A stretch of 64,000 nt of DNA from Luscinia megarhynchos (lineage: Eukaryota > Chordata > Aves > Passeriformes > Turdidae): positions 22,293,320 to 22,357,319 of the forward strand of contig CM067569.1 of NCBI GenBank assembly GCA_034336665.1. Direction: 5' to 3'. Below the pieces are notes generated by a model. It searched no databases, was not told the DNA's origin, and was given only the letters and a program-made list of their open reading frames with translations. The position numbers and the translations under genes are program-made. Numbering within the stretch: the stretch's first letter is position 1; each line of letters begins with the position of its first letter. Of this stretch, positions 12,886 through 26,984 are shown piece by piece.

Positions 12886-13791
12886 TATATGGAAACTTCA
12901 ATAATTAGATGCTGGCTTTTGTATTGTCTACACAGTCTATTTAATAAAGTGCCTTTTAGCAGAATGTAACACCATGATATCAGACTGTTGGATCACAATT
13001 GTCTTAGATTCTTAATGAATCAATACGTTTAGAGTTTTATTTTATAAGGATTTTTTTTTCTTTTGGAAATAGAAACACTGCTGGAGTACAAGCAGAGCTT
13101 CTTGTAGCTCTTATTTTCTAATGCAATGGATCTTATTATCAGATGACCCCAGTGTCAAGCACAGGAGTTGTTCATATGTTGAATTTTGTAAAAAAGGAAA
13201 AATGGATTCAATATGGCATTGGCAAAACTCTTGGCCAGCTTTTGTCTATTCTTTATGTTCCTATAGGTGATTATTTTTTTTTTCCCTGGACCTCCAGACA
13301 CAGTATGCCACATGTACTCTCAGTCATTTTGGTGATGTATTCCCATTGAAATAGTAGTAGTCTTAAGTGTAATGGTTAGAATAAATGCCAATTTTTAGCC
13401 ATGAAACAAAGGTCCAGTTATAATTTTTCTTTCTGGAAACTGTTTGTCACAGCAATACTTCTGAAAGAGAGAACCAGTGGCAAACTATCACTACCATAGG
13501 ATCTAGCTGGAATTTGGTACATGTTTACAGGTTGGAAAGAACTGTCGTGGCTGATTTTATATTTATTGCTTGTTTTGACTGTGGTTGGATGTTGACAGTT
13601 TTCACAGCAGGCTCAGCAGTGCATTTGTGTGCAGGGCTAGGATAAGGCCTGGCTTTGCTGATTCACTGACCCATGAGGGTTATGGCCACAAGGGCCACTG
13701 CCAGTGAGGACAAAGATGGTTTGTTGTGACCTTCTCAGGAGCGTATCTTGCAGCAAAGAACAGCTAAAGAACCATGACTTCATCACATAAA

Positions 13792-13813
13792 ATATGATGC
13801 AAGTGCATCATAT
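13792..13813. other. 22-bp near-perfect palindrome
   Basis: Arms atatgatgca at 13792-13801 and tgcatcatat at 13804-13813 are exact reverse complements with two central bases. Each half contains TGATGCA or TGCATCA, resembling the TGATGCAA-type half-sites of C/EBP-ATF heterodimers. It may equally be a chance palindrome. Confidence 0.8.
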
Positions 13814-16800
13814 AGCATCCTATCATGAAATGCTAGATTTTTGGTTTTTTAGGCGTTGCTATAGTCGGATGGAGTCAGAGAACAAGAACTAAAATAAAGG
13901 TAAAATGAATGCACTACTGTTTCTAATCACTTTGGAAATAGTGCAAATGCCTAAAAATAGTAGCCTGGTGCCATTTTAGATCCTCTAAAGCATACAGCAG
14001 AACCCTGTTGGGATGACAGATAAGTATTACATAGGAGATGTAGGTTTTTTTGAAGCCATCATGAGAGACCAGGCATGGAAACAGCAGTAGAAACTTGTGT
14101 TTAAGCAGCTGAATCCTTCCTTTCCTGTTGTGCTAAAAGAGAGATTGTGTGCTTGAAATATTGGCAGGTCAAGAACACCAGAGCATTACAAAAAATAATC
14201 CTTCCCTTCACTAACTTCAGCCAGAGTGTGGTCAGATAGGGCTGTGGTGAGGTCATCTCCTAAAAGCTCAGGCATATCAGTCATCCTCTCTTCATTAATG
14301 ACTAAGAACATGACCAATTTAAAGCTGGTTTATGAGTTAGTTCAGGGAAAAAAATTAATAATTTGTTTTTTTCAGAGAAGGGCTAATATTTCTTGACTTG
14401 TCTCCACCCTTACCAGAAATGTATAGGTCAAAGGGCTATTTTGTAAGAAATCCTGAACTTTTTTGCTTATGAGTTTCTAAAACTTCTCTTTTTATGAGAG
14501 AAAAAAGATAGAGCACAGGTTCATTTCCTCCCTTAAAATCATATTGAAGTTATAAGTTCTGGTTCCAGTTCCTGAATGTTAACTGAAGCTGATACAACAT
14601 TTTTTTATTTTTTCCATCTTGCAGACAATGGACCTGGCATAAGATCTTCAAGATTTGGTGACTTAGGTTATGGATCTGTGTTTCAGGGGAAAATCAGGAG
14701 TTCATTGTGTGGATAAAAAGCTAAAAATATTTGTGACTGAGGACTGGTGTTCTCTTTGAAGTAATTAGTGAGATTATAAAACTTTTGCAGTAAACTGTTG
14801 CCCTAATTTATCTTATTCATCCGAGAAAAATGTTCATAGGAAAACATACAAGTTGTAATTAACTCTGTAATTAGAAGCATGTCTAAAATCAGATAAGGAA
14901 AATGTCAATCACATTTCAAAAATGGCATTTCTTAGAATCCTGTTCTGTGAATGATGTGTTTTAGAGGTAGGTTTTCTTGAGACTTTAGCAGACAGGGAAT
15001 CTGTCCTTAAGAGATACACATTTAATTTTTGAATGTATACAAGGTATGCTTTAGTTCTAATATATTGTCTTTACATCAAGGAACCTAGTAAGGCATGTGC
15101 ATTGTCCCAAAGATGATTCATTTCTCCTTCAGCCTTGGTGGGGTTTGAAAACCTTTGGCATTCTTTCCTGTAAAAGAACCTGTGGGATCTTTGCTTAATG
15201 ATTAAATTGCTGTTGCTTTTGTGATGCTAACTTATGAGCTTGAAGCAGGAGATTAAGTTTTTTCACATCAGTACAGCAAACCATGCTGTGTATCTTATTC
15301 TGGTAACTTCATCAGGAAATGTATCATTTGGGTTAAAATAAGAGGTGAATTCAAGACTGAGAAATTAAGATTTTTTTTTTTTTCTTCACACATTATAAGA
15401 CTAAATATACAACTTTGTTCATGTAACAGTTACAAACAGCTCACTGTGTAGGCCAAATGCTCTCTAATGCAGTAAAATTAAGAAATAATATGCTTTGAAA
15501 GTGATTTATGAGTGTGGTTAAACTGCCAGATTTACAAAGAAATAGTTCAGATCTTGGGAAGCCTCAGGAGTCACGTCAAAAATGAATTTGACCATGATTT
15601 AAACTGCTACTTTTCTTACATGACATTTAATATGTGTACTTTGGAGGCCCATATGTCTTTAATAAAATAGCATTAAGTTTTAAATATGATATGAATGCAG
15701 TTAGTTTCTAAATTCATAACCTTTTCCACAACTCCAAAATGCTAACCAATAAGGGAGTTACACATGCAATAAAACATAAACCTTAGAAAATAGTTTTTTA
15801 TTAGAACAGTTAGACATTTGGCAGCTGAGTTGTAATGCAATAAATACATGCAGCCAATGTGGGTTTATCAGTCTTTGTTTACACTGTAAGCAACTGGGAC
15901 CAGACAACTAATTATAACTGAGGAGCAAAGGCCATGAAAATATATTTTGTCCAGTGAATCTGTGCTTGCTAGGTGAACCCTATGCTAAGAAAAGTATTTT
16001 ATTAAAAAGAAACACTACAGCATGCTTCCCAGTTGAGTTTGTCAGAGAATATAATGTTTATTAGTGAGTCTTATAATTTAAGACTGTTCTGAAGTAGTAA
16101 GTGCTTCAAAAATAATGAAAATATAGATGTGAAAAAACATGCACAATTTACAAAGGATTTCAATGTTCAGCAAATGGTGGCCAAAAAGAGTTCAGTGTTT
16201 CATGAAAATAGCAAAATGTCTATGCTGAAGTTATTCATAACAAAAGAATGCTATCATATTTTAAGGGGTATTTTTGTGCAATTCGAGGTGTTCTATTAAT
16301 TTTGTTAAAATAATGTATTTTTTACATTACTTTCTGAAACAGAAGCTAGCCCACAACAAAACCAGCTTTCTAGGTAGCATGAGCTTTTACTCAGAACAGC
16401 AAATTCTGGTTTGCTTGTTGGGTTCCTCTATTTATTCAATATGCATAGAACAATACTGCAAGCCTGTTCACATTTTCTAGGTAGTCTGACTTTTTAAAGA
16501 AGACTACTGAAATGGTATGGGAGTTGTAAAAAGACAGATTTTCTGTGTGCTCTAAAGTGGGTGGGGAGGTGGGGCATAAAAACTTGATTGTGGTATACTT
16601 TGTCCTTCCAAATGCTTTCAGTGGTTTGATTTCTGGTTAGTGTGGCTCTAGAAAAATGACAAAAACTAAAATAAAAAAGTCTGCTTTGAGATGTATTGCA
16701 AAGTATATATTCAAATGCTAATCTCTATTCCTCTAGAATTATGGGTCCCCTAGAGCATCCAGAAAATTATTAACAGCATGTAATCCAGCTCAGTTTGAAT

Positions 16801-19800
16801 GCATCTTTACTCTGTTAGCCAAATCTTTACATAATACAAATCATTCTACCTATAAAAGCACAAATATGTTATTGTTCTCAACAGGCAATTTAATGCAGCT
16901 ATAGGGAGGAGAATAAGAGAAAAGAAGATTAGAAGCTAGCTGATCATGCTTTTATTTCTCTTAAATCTCTCAGCATTTCTCTGTGGTTGTACTTGTTTAA
17001 AGATTGTACACAACTGTGCTGTCTATATGATTTGGGAAGCAAATCAGCCTTAATATGAAGTTTCAATGGGTGTAGTTTTTAGGGGATTTGATACATTTAT
17101 CACAAATATACATTTTACCCCAGAAGCAATGCTGAACCTGTAATCTTTTTCCTTATAATTCTTTTGAAGACTCCAGTTTTGCTGTAGAGAGCTCGGTTAT
17201 ATTTGCCACCCAGTTGTGCAGCTTTAGCTGTAGAGTAGCTATTAAAGTTAATTATTTTCTGGAGGGTTTTCTCAAAAGGACTATTAGTGTGAATTCATAC
17301 AGAAAGCATATGAACAAGGCAGAAACCCATTTTATTGAAATAATACACAGCTTTTTCCAGTCATGCTGTGGAGTCAGGATCCTGCTCCAGTGGACTTATG
17401 CAAATGTGACAAAGTTTAACTCACAATTCTTATAAGCAGAAAGGTGGGTCCACCTTGCATATGTGTGCAAATTGTTGGGTTTTGATCACTACATTCTGCT
17501 TTATCACTCCTTGCATTACACCTGACTCTGGCTTGTGACTCTCACAGTAAAGTTTTGCATCTATATCATAATAATTCTTTTGCTCTTTTGTGTTGCTTTT
17601 CTTATTTTTCACTAAGCATGTGTCATTATGTTATACATCTATCTAATCACCAATGATTGGAAATTTATGGAAAATGTTTAGATATGAGTAAGCAGTCAGC
17701 CTATTATTATTATTAATTGCACACAGACAATGTGACATGTTGGTTTTAAAGTGAAAGGTGAAGGCACTAACACAAGAGAAATAGCTAGGAAGAAGAATGG
17801 AGTAGGAGAGGCAGTGAACATTCCTATTCTACCTGTTTTTATCAAGTCCATCAAGCAGGAACTGGATTAAACTGTAAATAATTAGTAGAAAAAAATAATT
17901 TCTGAGTTTGAAACAGGGTGTCATGTTTTGCAGTTAGCTACAGGTCTAGTCCATTGGACTGTTGAACATAAAGCATAAAATATATTTGCTGCTGAGTCTT
18001 AGAGCTGTTCTGGGAGAACTTGCTCACTTTGCATGCATTTTGGCAGGAGTTTGTGCTTTCTTTCATATTGCATATTGTTCAAGAGAAGTCTAACAGGCCA
18101 TAATATTAATCCAATGCCCCAGGACTGCTCAAATGTTTAACTGTCTTGCTTTCGTATAATACCTCCCAGCTTTTTCCCTTCTTCTTATGTGATAATTTTT
18201 CATATCTTTATGGTCTGAATAAGGCTCTACAGGGCTATTTCTTCTAAAAAAACAAGTCTAAGATGTTGTGTGCAGTTTTGAAAGATGGAATGCTCTAACA
18301 GGCCAGGCAAAAGCTCTGTATGTGTGACACAAATTTTTTCTTTCACCTGGAAAAAAACTTTTGAATCCACTTTCATGTTGTTGAGGAGGCTCTGAAGGAG
18401 TGGTCTGCTGTGTGAGCAGCAGAAACAAATGGAGATCTGTGCCATGGCAAATGGTTATTCCAAAGCAGAAGTCACTGAAATGTCTGCATGTGTTGTTCTA
18501 GTTTCAAAACAACCAAACAATCACTCTCTAAATATACACAAGAGCTGTATTGGCAAGAACCTCAGCAGCAGCTATCCAGGTAATAACCTGAGAGGAATAC
18601 TTTGGGTTTTATTGTTTATCTCTGGCAGCAGAGAACTTTTACAGGGTGAGAAAATAATTCAGACTGTTAGTAGAAATGTGTGTTTAAATTGAGTTCATGT
18701 GCTAGGCCAGAATGCTGTTTCTGGTTTCTCAGTTAAGGACACACCTAACTTTCTGGGAAGCATTGCTGCAAAGCCATTGGCAGTTTCAAAGTAAGGAAAG
18801 AAAAAAATAGAATTAATTTTATTTCCCTGATTTATTTTTGAACATGAAACTAGATATGTTATTTCTCATAAGAACTGTTTGATTTAAAGGCAATACCAGC
18901 ATAGCTTTCTGGGTCTTTTTCTGCCCCATATGTTTACCAGTTTCTCTGGAGAGAACTTCTGAAGACTTGTTGTTTATGTGAAGTGCTCTTTTGCTGTGCT
19001 CTTTCCTCCACCTCCCTGCATGCAGAAATGAATAGATATGTTGTTGGTAGAGAACTTACTTGCTTTGTCCTCTTGAGGTCATATTTTGGCAAGCAGGAAG
19101 TCTATTTTTTGATTTGATAAACCCCTAGTGGGATATGGTTTGGCTTGTAAAAGCTGCTGTACACAGAGCCAATGGTTGTCTTGTCCTTTATGGCCTGGTC
19201 TTCCAAATTCTGCCCAGAATTCAGGGGAAACCAAAGATCACTGGCTGAGGCAGTGTCATATGAGAACTGCTGAAAATTTATGGAGCTCTAATTAAACCTC
19301 AAATGCACTAATTCAAGCCCTATAAATCTTGTGTAATACTGGTGCAGTTAAGTTAACATGAGGGCTGATGTGGTCTGGGAGGACAAGGCAGATCCCTAAT
19401 ATTCTCTGCAGTTTTATGCCTGGGAAGCAATTATGTTGCAACCCAGGCTGTCCAGTGATCCCAAAGATAGCTCATAGATGTTAATTTAAAGTTCACTTTC
19501 AGTCAGGGAATGTTGAAATGCTGTGTGCAGATAGACCAGCCATTACAAATTTGAAAAGTCAGATTTCTTTTTTTGGCTTCCCTTGCTGAGGAAAAAAAGT
19601 TTGACTGAGGATTTTGCCTACACTGCAGTTACCTGAGGGTGAGAGTAGTTTCTTCCAACCCATGTGTCAATAACAACAATGAAAACACTGCATTATCAGG
19701 CCTCCTGTTTAGATGGATGCATGATGTATCTATTCTGTGTAGCAGAAAATATTATTCTTTCATATGCTCTGCTATTGAAATAGATTAATCAAATACTAAT

Positions 19801-22800
19801 ATGCCATGTAAATTGAAAATTGTAGCTACTTAATCTCAAGATGGAGAAGGGCTTAAATTGATCGTATATCATTTTTTCATCTGTACTATTATCATGGTGA
19901 AATACTTTTAGTTGGTAGAAACTTGCTGTAGTGAGAATGAAATAAATAATTTACTTATCCCCATGACTGCACTTCTCAGCCTAAGCTGAAGAGCCACCCC
20001 TTTGTATCTGTAGTAAAATCCTGGGTGTGATGTAGTGGCTAGAAATAATTTACATTATCAGTAGAGCCAGGGTTTCATGCTCTCTCTTCTACACTGTTCA
20101 AAGAAATTCTTATTTTTCTGATGTAATTTGTATTGGAAAAGGCTTATTTTTTAAAGGGACTATGGACTGTGTGTTTGGCTTACATGTAGGCTTTCAGTGC
20201 TGGTTCTTCTCCATCCAGAAACAAGTCAGAAAAATGGAATAATCACTTTTTGCTGTGTTGGGGCCATAATAAAACCTGTCTATCAAGAAAAGCAGATGGG
20301 CTAGGTAAAAAGAAAATCTGTACTCATAAGACAGCCTGAGAGCATAAGACACCACTATTGGAGGATTGGTAGTGTGGCCCTGATGTGGATCTTGTGTGCA
20401 GATTCAAACATCTGTTTGTGTGCTATTTCCAGCCCTCCAGGATTTGAGGAGGTTTTTTTGAAGGCTAAGAGCTTCGTTGTCTTGACAAAATCTTTTCTTT
20501 CTCCGGGTTCTCCGTAAGTTGAGAAGTCTTTTAAAACCCTATGTCAGTTCTGTTCTTCGTGTGAAGGCTTTATAAATATTTATATAGCCCTACTGAGGAA
20601 GAGTCAATCCATTAGACTGCTTTAGGCTAAGATTAGCACTTCTGAAGCCTATTTAACCAGATATGAGTTTACTTTATTTAATAACATTAAAGAGATAGTA
20701 AAAGAAAGCTTCTTTATCAGATAATGGTAAGATCCATGAAACAGGTTTATTAATGTCTAACTATCAAATTATACTTGCCTCAAAATTCATGGAAGTAGCA
20801 TAGTAATTGCCTGTTTGATTTCAGGCAGATTAACATGCTTGTTAATGTTGAGCTGTTTCCAGTGTGTGCAGAGCCCTTGGTGGGGTCAGCAGCCAGCCCT
20901 GCTCTTACTTCATACCCAATGGAGCAGTGTGCTCTGGCATCCCATGGCAGCTGATGCTGATTGCTTTCTCTCTTTTTTCTCTTTCCTTCTCAAATACTTT
21001 ATGGGGCTCATGCAGAAGCATCCTGTGAGTCATGCTTGATCCATGCAGATATCCATACATGTACCACTGCTTGCCACAGGCAGCTTGCACGTGTAGAAGT
21101 GAAGTGAAACATCAAGGTAGAGATATTAGGGACTGCTGGTCTGCTGGTGCTCCAACACAGGCTGAAGGTTTCTGCTATTACTGTTAACTTCTAGGGGAAA
21201 AAAAATGCATTTTGGATAGTAGAGAACTCTGGTAACACTGGAAACACATCTCCCAGGCAGAAGCATAACTTTATGGTTATTTTTGCAGACCTATATAAAG
21301 GGTAAGTATATTTTAGTTTAGTCACATGTGCCACATAAGAGGCACCAATCATTGCATGTGTGGATGTCTATTTATAGTAACCATCTGACCACATACCTCT
21401 GAAACAACCATTTCCTTTAATTTATATATATTTATTATCCCTGAATCTCTGGTATGTTTTCAGAATTCTCTTGGCAGTAATATGAGAGTTTTGTAGCTCC
21501 TGAAACCATCATATTGTCATATTTTATATGTACCCAAAAGCTGAGGATTATACAATCAAGAAAACTGTCCTTGCTATTTCTTTGTTCTCTTTCCACCCTC
21601 CCCTGCTGCAGACCAACATCTAGAAGGTGTTAGTCCCAAATTCCTTCTATATCACTCAGAGAAAGAGACTTTGAGAGACAGTTGTATCAAGGAGAATCTT
21701 CATTCCTTCTAATTACTCCCTCTGGAGCAAGAAGTGATGAATGCAGCTCCTCAGTCCACAGCCCGGCCACTCCCACCACACAAACTGGGGTTCCAAAGAA
21801 CCTTTGTTTCATTCAAACACAGGTATTCAAATCTCCCCTTCCATCTCTAGTTCTCTCCTCATCCCTGCTTCCTAAGCAGGGCAGATTGACCCTCAGAAAT
21901 GGTGGGATCTGGAATAATCTTCAAGATGATGTCAGAACGTGATTAAAGTACTTTTATGGTGCAAGAAGATGCACTAGCACTGAAACATTTTCTTTGCAGT
22001 CACAGCAGTTGAGGTTAGTTTGCCTTCTGCTGTGCCTTCCCCTTTGCCATCCTCTCTAGAAAAAATGCAGGCTGTATTGGAAAGAATAACTTGTATTTTC
22101 AGGAATAACTTTTTTCCCTTTTCAAAGTGCTTGTTACAGCCCTATAAATATAAATGCTGTAGACTGTTTCAATGTCATAAATATGACTTTTTTTTTATTT
22201 TAATGAACCTTCTGCTGAAAATTCTGGAGCCATTAACTACAAGTTCTATATTTGACTCCTCTTTGAGTTATCTTTTGTAACTGTACTTTTTTTCTGTTTT
22301 TCATTAATATTTGCTCCTCTAATTAAGGTCATTACAGAAAGTAAGACTCAAAGTAGCAAGTGTAGGATGTTAACTTTAAATTTATTTTGCTTGATTTCAT
22401 TTTTCTGAACACCTTCTAAGTTGGTTCAGTACAATCATAACTCCAAGTTCTTCCAGATGAAAAAAGAAAAGTAATTTTTATTTCTCTAATTCTCTCTCTT
22501 TTTGACTGACTAAAATATGGTAATTTGGTTTGTAAAGAGGATATCTGCTGAGTTTTTGTCACCTTAGATCTGCACTTTGGTTGCTAATGAGTAGAACTGC
22601 AGCTCTTGCCCTTGAGAAGTGAAAACAGGCTGTAAGTGTGGAGAGAAGGTGACTGGGAAAATATGAATAGTAAGCTCACTATCCCTTTTTCTTTAAAACA
22701 GTATGTCTATAAGTTGCTTTGAGCAGCAATAATAGAGAAAAGTTGTAAAAAACCAAGAAAAACATAGAAAAGAAGTGTTAACTGAATTAGAGGAACCTAG

Positions 22801-23150
22801 AAGTATGAAACAGTTTGGATTTATTTCTCCTGTGGCATCAGAGAAGTTGCAAAGATTGAAGATAATGCCAATGTTTCTCACTGAGCAGCTGCACTGAAAG
22901 AAAACACCCACTAAACCTTCTTAGCACAATCCAGTTAAAGCAGCCTTATGCTTCCTGGACACTTTAACTATTAAAACACGCCCATTAACACTCATTTATG
23001 AAAGTCAGGGATTTTGTTTGTTGTAATTCAGTAAATACCACTTTAGTTAACAAACTCTGCCTCTTGAAGAACTATGTCTCTGGGTGATTACAACTGCTTG
23101 TGCCTGTTTGAAACTGCTTTTGGGGTGAATTTAATCCTATCTAGCAGTTC

Positions 23151-23173
23151 CACTGAAATATAGCATTTCAGTG
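23151..23173. other. Perfect 9-bp inverted repeat with 5-base loop
   Basis: The arms cactgaaat at 23151-23159 and atttcagtg at 23165-23173 are exact reverse complements. It is a compact hairpin-forming sequence in otherwise plain DNA with no gene beside it. Confidence 0.8.
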
Positions 23174-24112
23174 TAAGTCTTATCAAAAGTGAACACATTT
23201 TTAATAGAAACTCTGTGAGTATTGTGTTTTATCACTGTATTTGTCTGACTAATATTAAGAAAGATAAAAGTTTTACATACCATCCCAAAGATAACAAGAG
23301 GTCACACAGCAAGCCCCACACCTACAGATTAGTTGCCTCTGAAGATCTGAGTCATGTTTTTCATATAAATCATATGGAATGGCCCATTATGAACACCTTG
23401 TAAAACTCAAAAGGCTTTATGATTGTTAATAGCTTCTATGGTAGTGATTTACAGGCTAATTTGAGACAAAATATGTTGCAGTGTGGGCTAAGAGAATGTG
23501 TTATCCTATCTGCATAAATAATAGTCTGTTATTGGTTGTGCACTTCAGAAGCAAGTGGAATGTGTATTACCTTATATCTTCCAACTGGATTTAACATTTC
23601 AACTTTTACTTATGACTTAAATCAACCTGGTTAGGGACAAAGTGTAAAGTTGAATAATGCATTAATTTTTTCCCCTGCATGTTATCCATCACTGTACTAA
23701 CCTGTGAACTAAATGTAAGTTGTAACACTTGTAATCAGTCTGTAACTGCAATTTATTCAATTGAAGACCATCTTATTACTGTAAAAATAGTTTCAAGAGA
23801 CATTTTTATAATGACTGTGATAAAACTTTGATGTATCCTAAAATGTGTGCAATGTAAGACATTTATAATAGCCCCAAGTGTAATATTAACACAGCCTTTT
23901 AATGCATGTAAAAAGAGATCAGTTAGTTTTGATTATATTACCCAATACAGGTTTGATTATCTTTTGGAGTTAAAGCATTGCTTGCTGGCTCTAAATGTCA
24001 AAATTATTGGAATTTGAAGACAGGTAAATGAAGTCCCTGTTTTTGAGATGTACTGGGCAGTACAAAGAGGCAGAGAGGAGTTACTCAGTTCCTATGTGGC
24101 CAATGTCACTTT

Positions 24113-24126
24113 ATCCATGCATGGAT
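24113..24126. other. 14-bp perfect palindrome
   Basis: The word atccatgcatggat equals its own reverse complement. Its centre, ATGCAT, is an octamer-like (POU) core. Length alone does not exceed what chance can give in 64 kb. Confidence 0.7.
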
Positions 24127-24265
24127 GTTGGTTTCTGAAGAGTCTTGTAATGAGATCTTGCCCACCAGAGACCTGGTGATAAATTCCAAATGGTAGATCA
24201 AGAGGCAAATGGATAGATATCCAAACACCCTGTGTAGATTCTTGAATATAATGGGAGTTTCAGCC

Positions 24266-24325
24266 TTTTTTTTTTTTTTTTTTTAAAATTTTAATTTGTT
24301 ATTTAAATATATTAAAATTATACTG
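24266..24325. repeat. Poly-T (19) followed by an A/T-only patch
   Basis: Nineteen T bases at 24266-24284 are followed by about 40 bases made almost only of A and T. A poly-T on the plus strand could be the tail of a minus-strand retroposed copy, but I recognise no element body to the right of it, so it is best listed as simple sequence. Confidence 0.85.
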
Positions 24326-26521
24326 TTGAAAAGACAAGAATTTAAATTCTCAGAACAGCTGAATGGAACATTCATTACTGGCTTTCACAGAAAGCTTCTC
24401 CAAATGATGTGAAAATGATGGGAAAGAATATTATCAAACACTTTCCCTTCAGAATTTGTCTCATAGTTGCATGCTTCTCTATCTGCTGAAAATCTTGAAA
24501 AACTTTACAGAATTTGTTCTTAAGATTCAAAGTTTCTTTATAATTTTCAAAATTTGAAATTAAAGCCTCCTGTCCTTCATTAAAAGTGAAGGCCTTAATG
24601 TACATTTACATCACTGAAACATAGTTTTTCACTTGGAATGACATTATTGCATTAATGTTTCTTTTTAATCCTTTGAGTGTGTCACTTTTCTTAAACATTT
24701 CTTCAGTGACCTTCTTATCTCCCACAAATTCATCTTTTGTCAGAGAATTTCTCTGACCTTTCTTTTTTCTACCTTTTTCTATGGTTATGTTTCATTAAAG
24801 TAACCAAGAAAAAATTTCCTTGTGTTTCTAGGAAATCTATCTGGGTTTGATAAACCAGTAATTGCAGGTTATTATTACTTCTGTGTAAGATGATGAAATA
24901 ATTAATCATAATAACTGTTTAAAGTATTGTTAGATTTTGGATTCCATATCCTTCAGTAAAATAATATTGCATTTAGAGAGGTTACATAGCAATTTCACTG
25001 GGTAAGAATGAATCTGTGGTGGTCTGTAAGAAAGTATGTTGGGGGTGGGGGGAAGGGGAAGAGAGATAAAAACATTTCTTCTGAGAATAGTAATTATTTA
25101 AATGTATAGTGTGGCAAGAAACACCCAAAAGCCTTTTTGTTGTAAATACAGAACTAATTGTCAGCTGGCTTTCTTGAGCATTTCTCAGTGACTTTTCTTT
25201 TTTTTGTGGAAAATTCCTAATAGGATATCTGCACTAGTTCAGACAATTGTATGATTGATTCCTTTCAGAGTTTGATAGTGATTATGGATGGGTTTTGCCA
25301 AAGAAACTGCTATTTCAGGATTATATAAGATGTTTTTATTTGGATGAGCATTTCAGGCTCAAAATTCTGCAATTTAGCTTCATTATATGAAATATATTTT
25401 AAACTATAATTTCGCTTAACAATGTTAAAATATTAAAGCTGTCACCCTGAGGAACAGTAGTTTAAGTGCCTCTATCCTATACACACCTTTGGTGCCTTTG
25501 TGAAGGAGGTGAGATATCTGGATCTGCTGAGTAGAAGCTCAGTTGTTCATCAGAAGACTCTTTCTAGGATGATTATGGTAGAAAATAATTTCCCATAAAC
25601 CTTGCTGTGAATCACTTGAGTAAAACCCACTATATGTGTTGTAGGCAATCTGTGTTATCTGGTGTTGTTCATAGTAAGCTGTGATGTGTAGCTGGCAAGA
25701 CGAGAAGGTTTGATGAGAGACAACTTCCAGAGCTGATATTCTGCTTTCACACTGCAGGATGTGTGAGTAGTCTCAATTCCATATCAGCAGAGAAATAATT
25801 AACTTTACTTTTCCCAGTTAAGACCAGACTGCAGAATAGCCATTGGCTATTGTCTATGGTCTAGTATATTATTTAAGCTAGAAATTACTCTCAGTGGCCA
25901 GGTCTTGGCAGATAGTTGGACATAATTGTTTTTTGGAGGGATGTGCTTCCTTCACCTAGTACAGAATAGAATAGTTAAGCTTGTCAGAATTTCAAAATCT
26001 TTATATGTGCCAGTAAGAAATAACTTTGGGCTGAAACATCTTCCCCACTCCCCACCTCAAATCTTTGCACAAGGCATTACTGAAAAATAAATGCAAAACC
26101 TGAATGATTTATTTGTGCAGAGAAAACTCCTGTGATTTTAGGATTGCTGCAAGAATCAGCTGTTATAAACCACAAAAGCATGTACATATGGTGAAGAAAG
26201 TAGCTCAAAAGTAATGTAAAAACTGATACAAATAAAATGTGCATTTACAGGTGCATATTACATACAAATGTGCACTATGGAATATAATAAAAAAGCTGTA
26301 AGTGCTGAGACAGAAAACCATTAAAATTATACTGTTTCTCAAAGTCTATAGGAAAATACAAAGGAAATGGTAAATTTCACAAAGAAAGATAGTTAAGTTT
26401 GTAAAAATGTTTATTATCAAAAGATTTGTGTGAACTTCTTACCTCCTCACCATAAAAACAATCATTCCATAGGTTAGGACAGAACCTATGTTTTACCTTA
26501 AGCCTGTCAGTTGCCCTGGGG

Positions 26522-26658
26522 TGTCCAAGGCCAGGTTGGATGGAGCTCTGAGGAACCTGGCCTGGTGGAAGGTGTCCTGCCCATTGCAAGAGCTGGACAA
26601 GATGATCTTTAGGTTCCCTTCCAACACAAACTGTTCCAGATACTGTGGTTCCATTGCA
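26522..26658 (+). mobile_element. CR1 LINE 3' end fragment
   Basis: The stretch reads tccaaggccaggttggatgg, then a diverged form of the CR1 words for 'gagctctgagcaacctgg' and 'ggaaggtgtccctgcccat'. It then continues into agatgatctttaggttccct and ccttccaacacaaactgttc and ends near ggttccattgcatg, the decayed terminal octamer repeat. This is the standard 3' untranslated tail of avian CR1 in plus orientation. Only about 135 bases survive, as expected for the usual 5'-truncated copies. It has no coding capacity. A pair of minus-strand open frames crosses it, but they are simply antisense to the repeat. It is good evidence for a sauropsid, most likely bird, genome. Confidence 0.85.
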
Positions 26659-26984
26659 TGACAACTTTTAGAAAGGCATAGCACTGTAAATGAACTCTCT
26701 GTAGAATAATTACTTAACTCAAACTTAACTCAGGGTAAGGCTAAGTAGATACTGATAGATCAATTGTAGCTGACCAGGTCATATCTTTACAGAAAAATAT
26801 TTAGGACTGTGATGTGGATCTAATAAAGAGGCCAAAATTATAAAATCAAAGCAGCAAAAAGGTTGTTCTTGCATTTTTTTTACCTTCCTCATTCCAGATT
26901 CTTGGCATAGATTTAGGTGTTATCTGAAAAGCAATTAGATTACTTGTCTTAATTAATTCATCTTTGGTATTTTTTATGTGAGCT
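26659..26984. other. Non-coding spacer, no feature seen
   Basis: AT-rich sequence between the CR1 tail and the conserved-looking block that follows. I see nothing supportable in it. Confidence 0.6.

Larger units (their letters stand above)
12886..26521. other. Long non-coding stretch, no gene seen
   Basis: Over 13 kb of AT-rich DNA without any open frame above about 90 codons and without recognisable exons. A GC-richer block lies at about 13580-13790, and another at about 20840-21100; neither matches a repeat I know. Short palindromes at 13792, 23151 and 24113, a TAT-unit run at 17702-17715 and a 19-T run at 24266 are the structured items in it. Confidence 0.7.

Noticed and set aside
12745..12969. 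74-codon hydrophobic open frame
   Set aside because: Product of the T/G-rich low-complexity tract at 12764-12885; composition artefact.
24266..24284. Poly-T run as the tail of a minus-strand retrogene
   Set aside because: No retrogene body or target-site duplication was recognised on the right side.
26377..26684. Two overlapping minus-strand open frames
   Set aside because: They run antisense across the CR1 3' tail, a known non-coding repeat end, so they are not genes.
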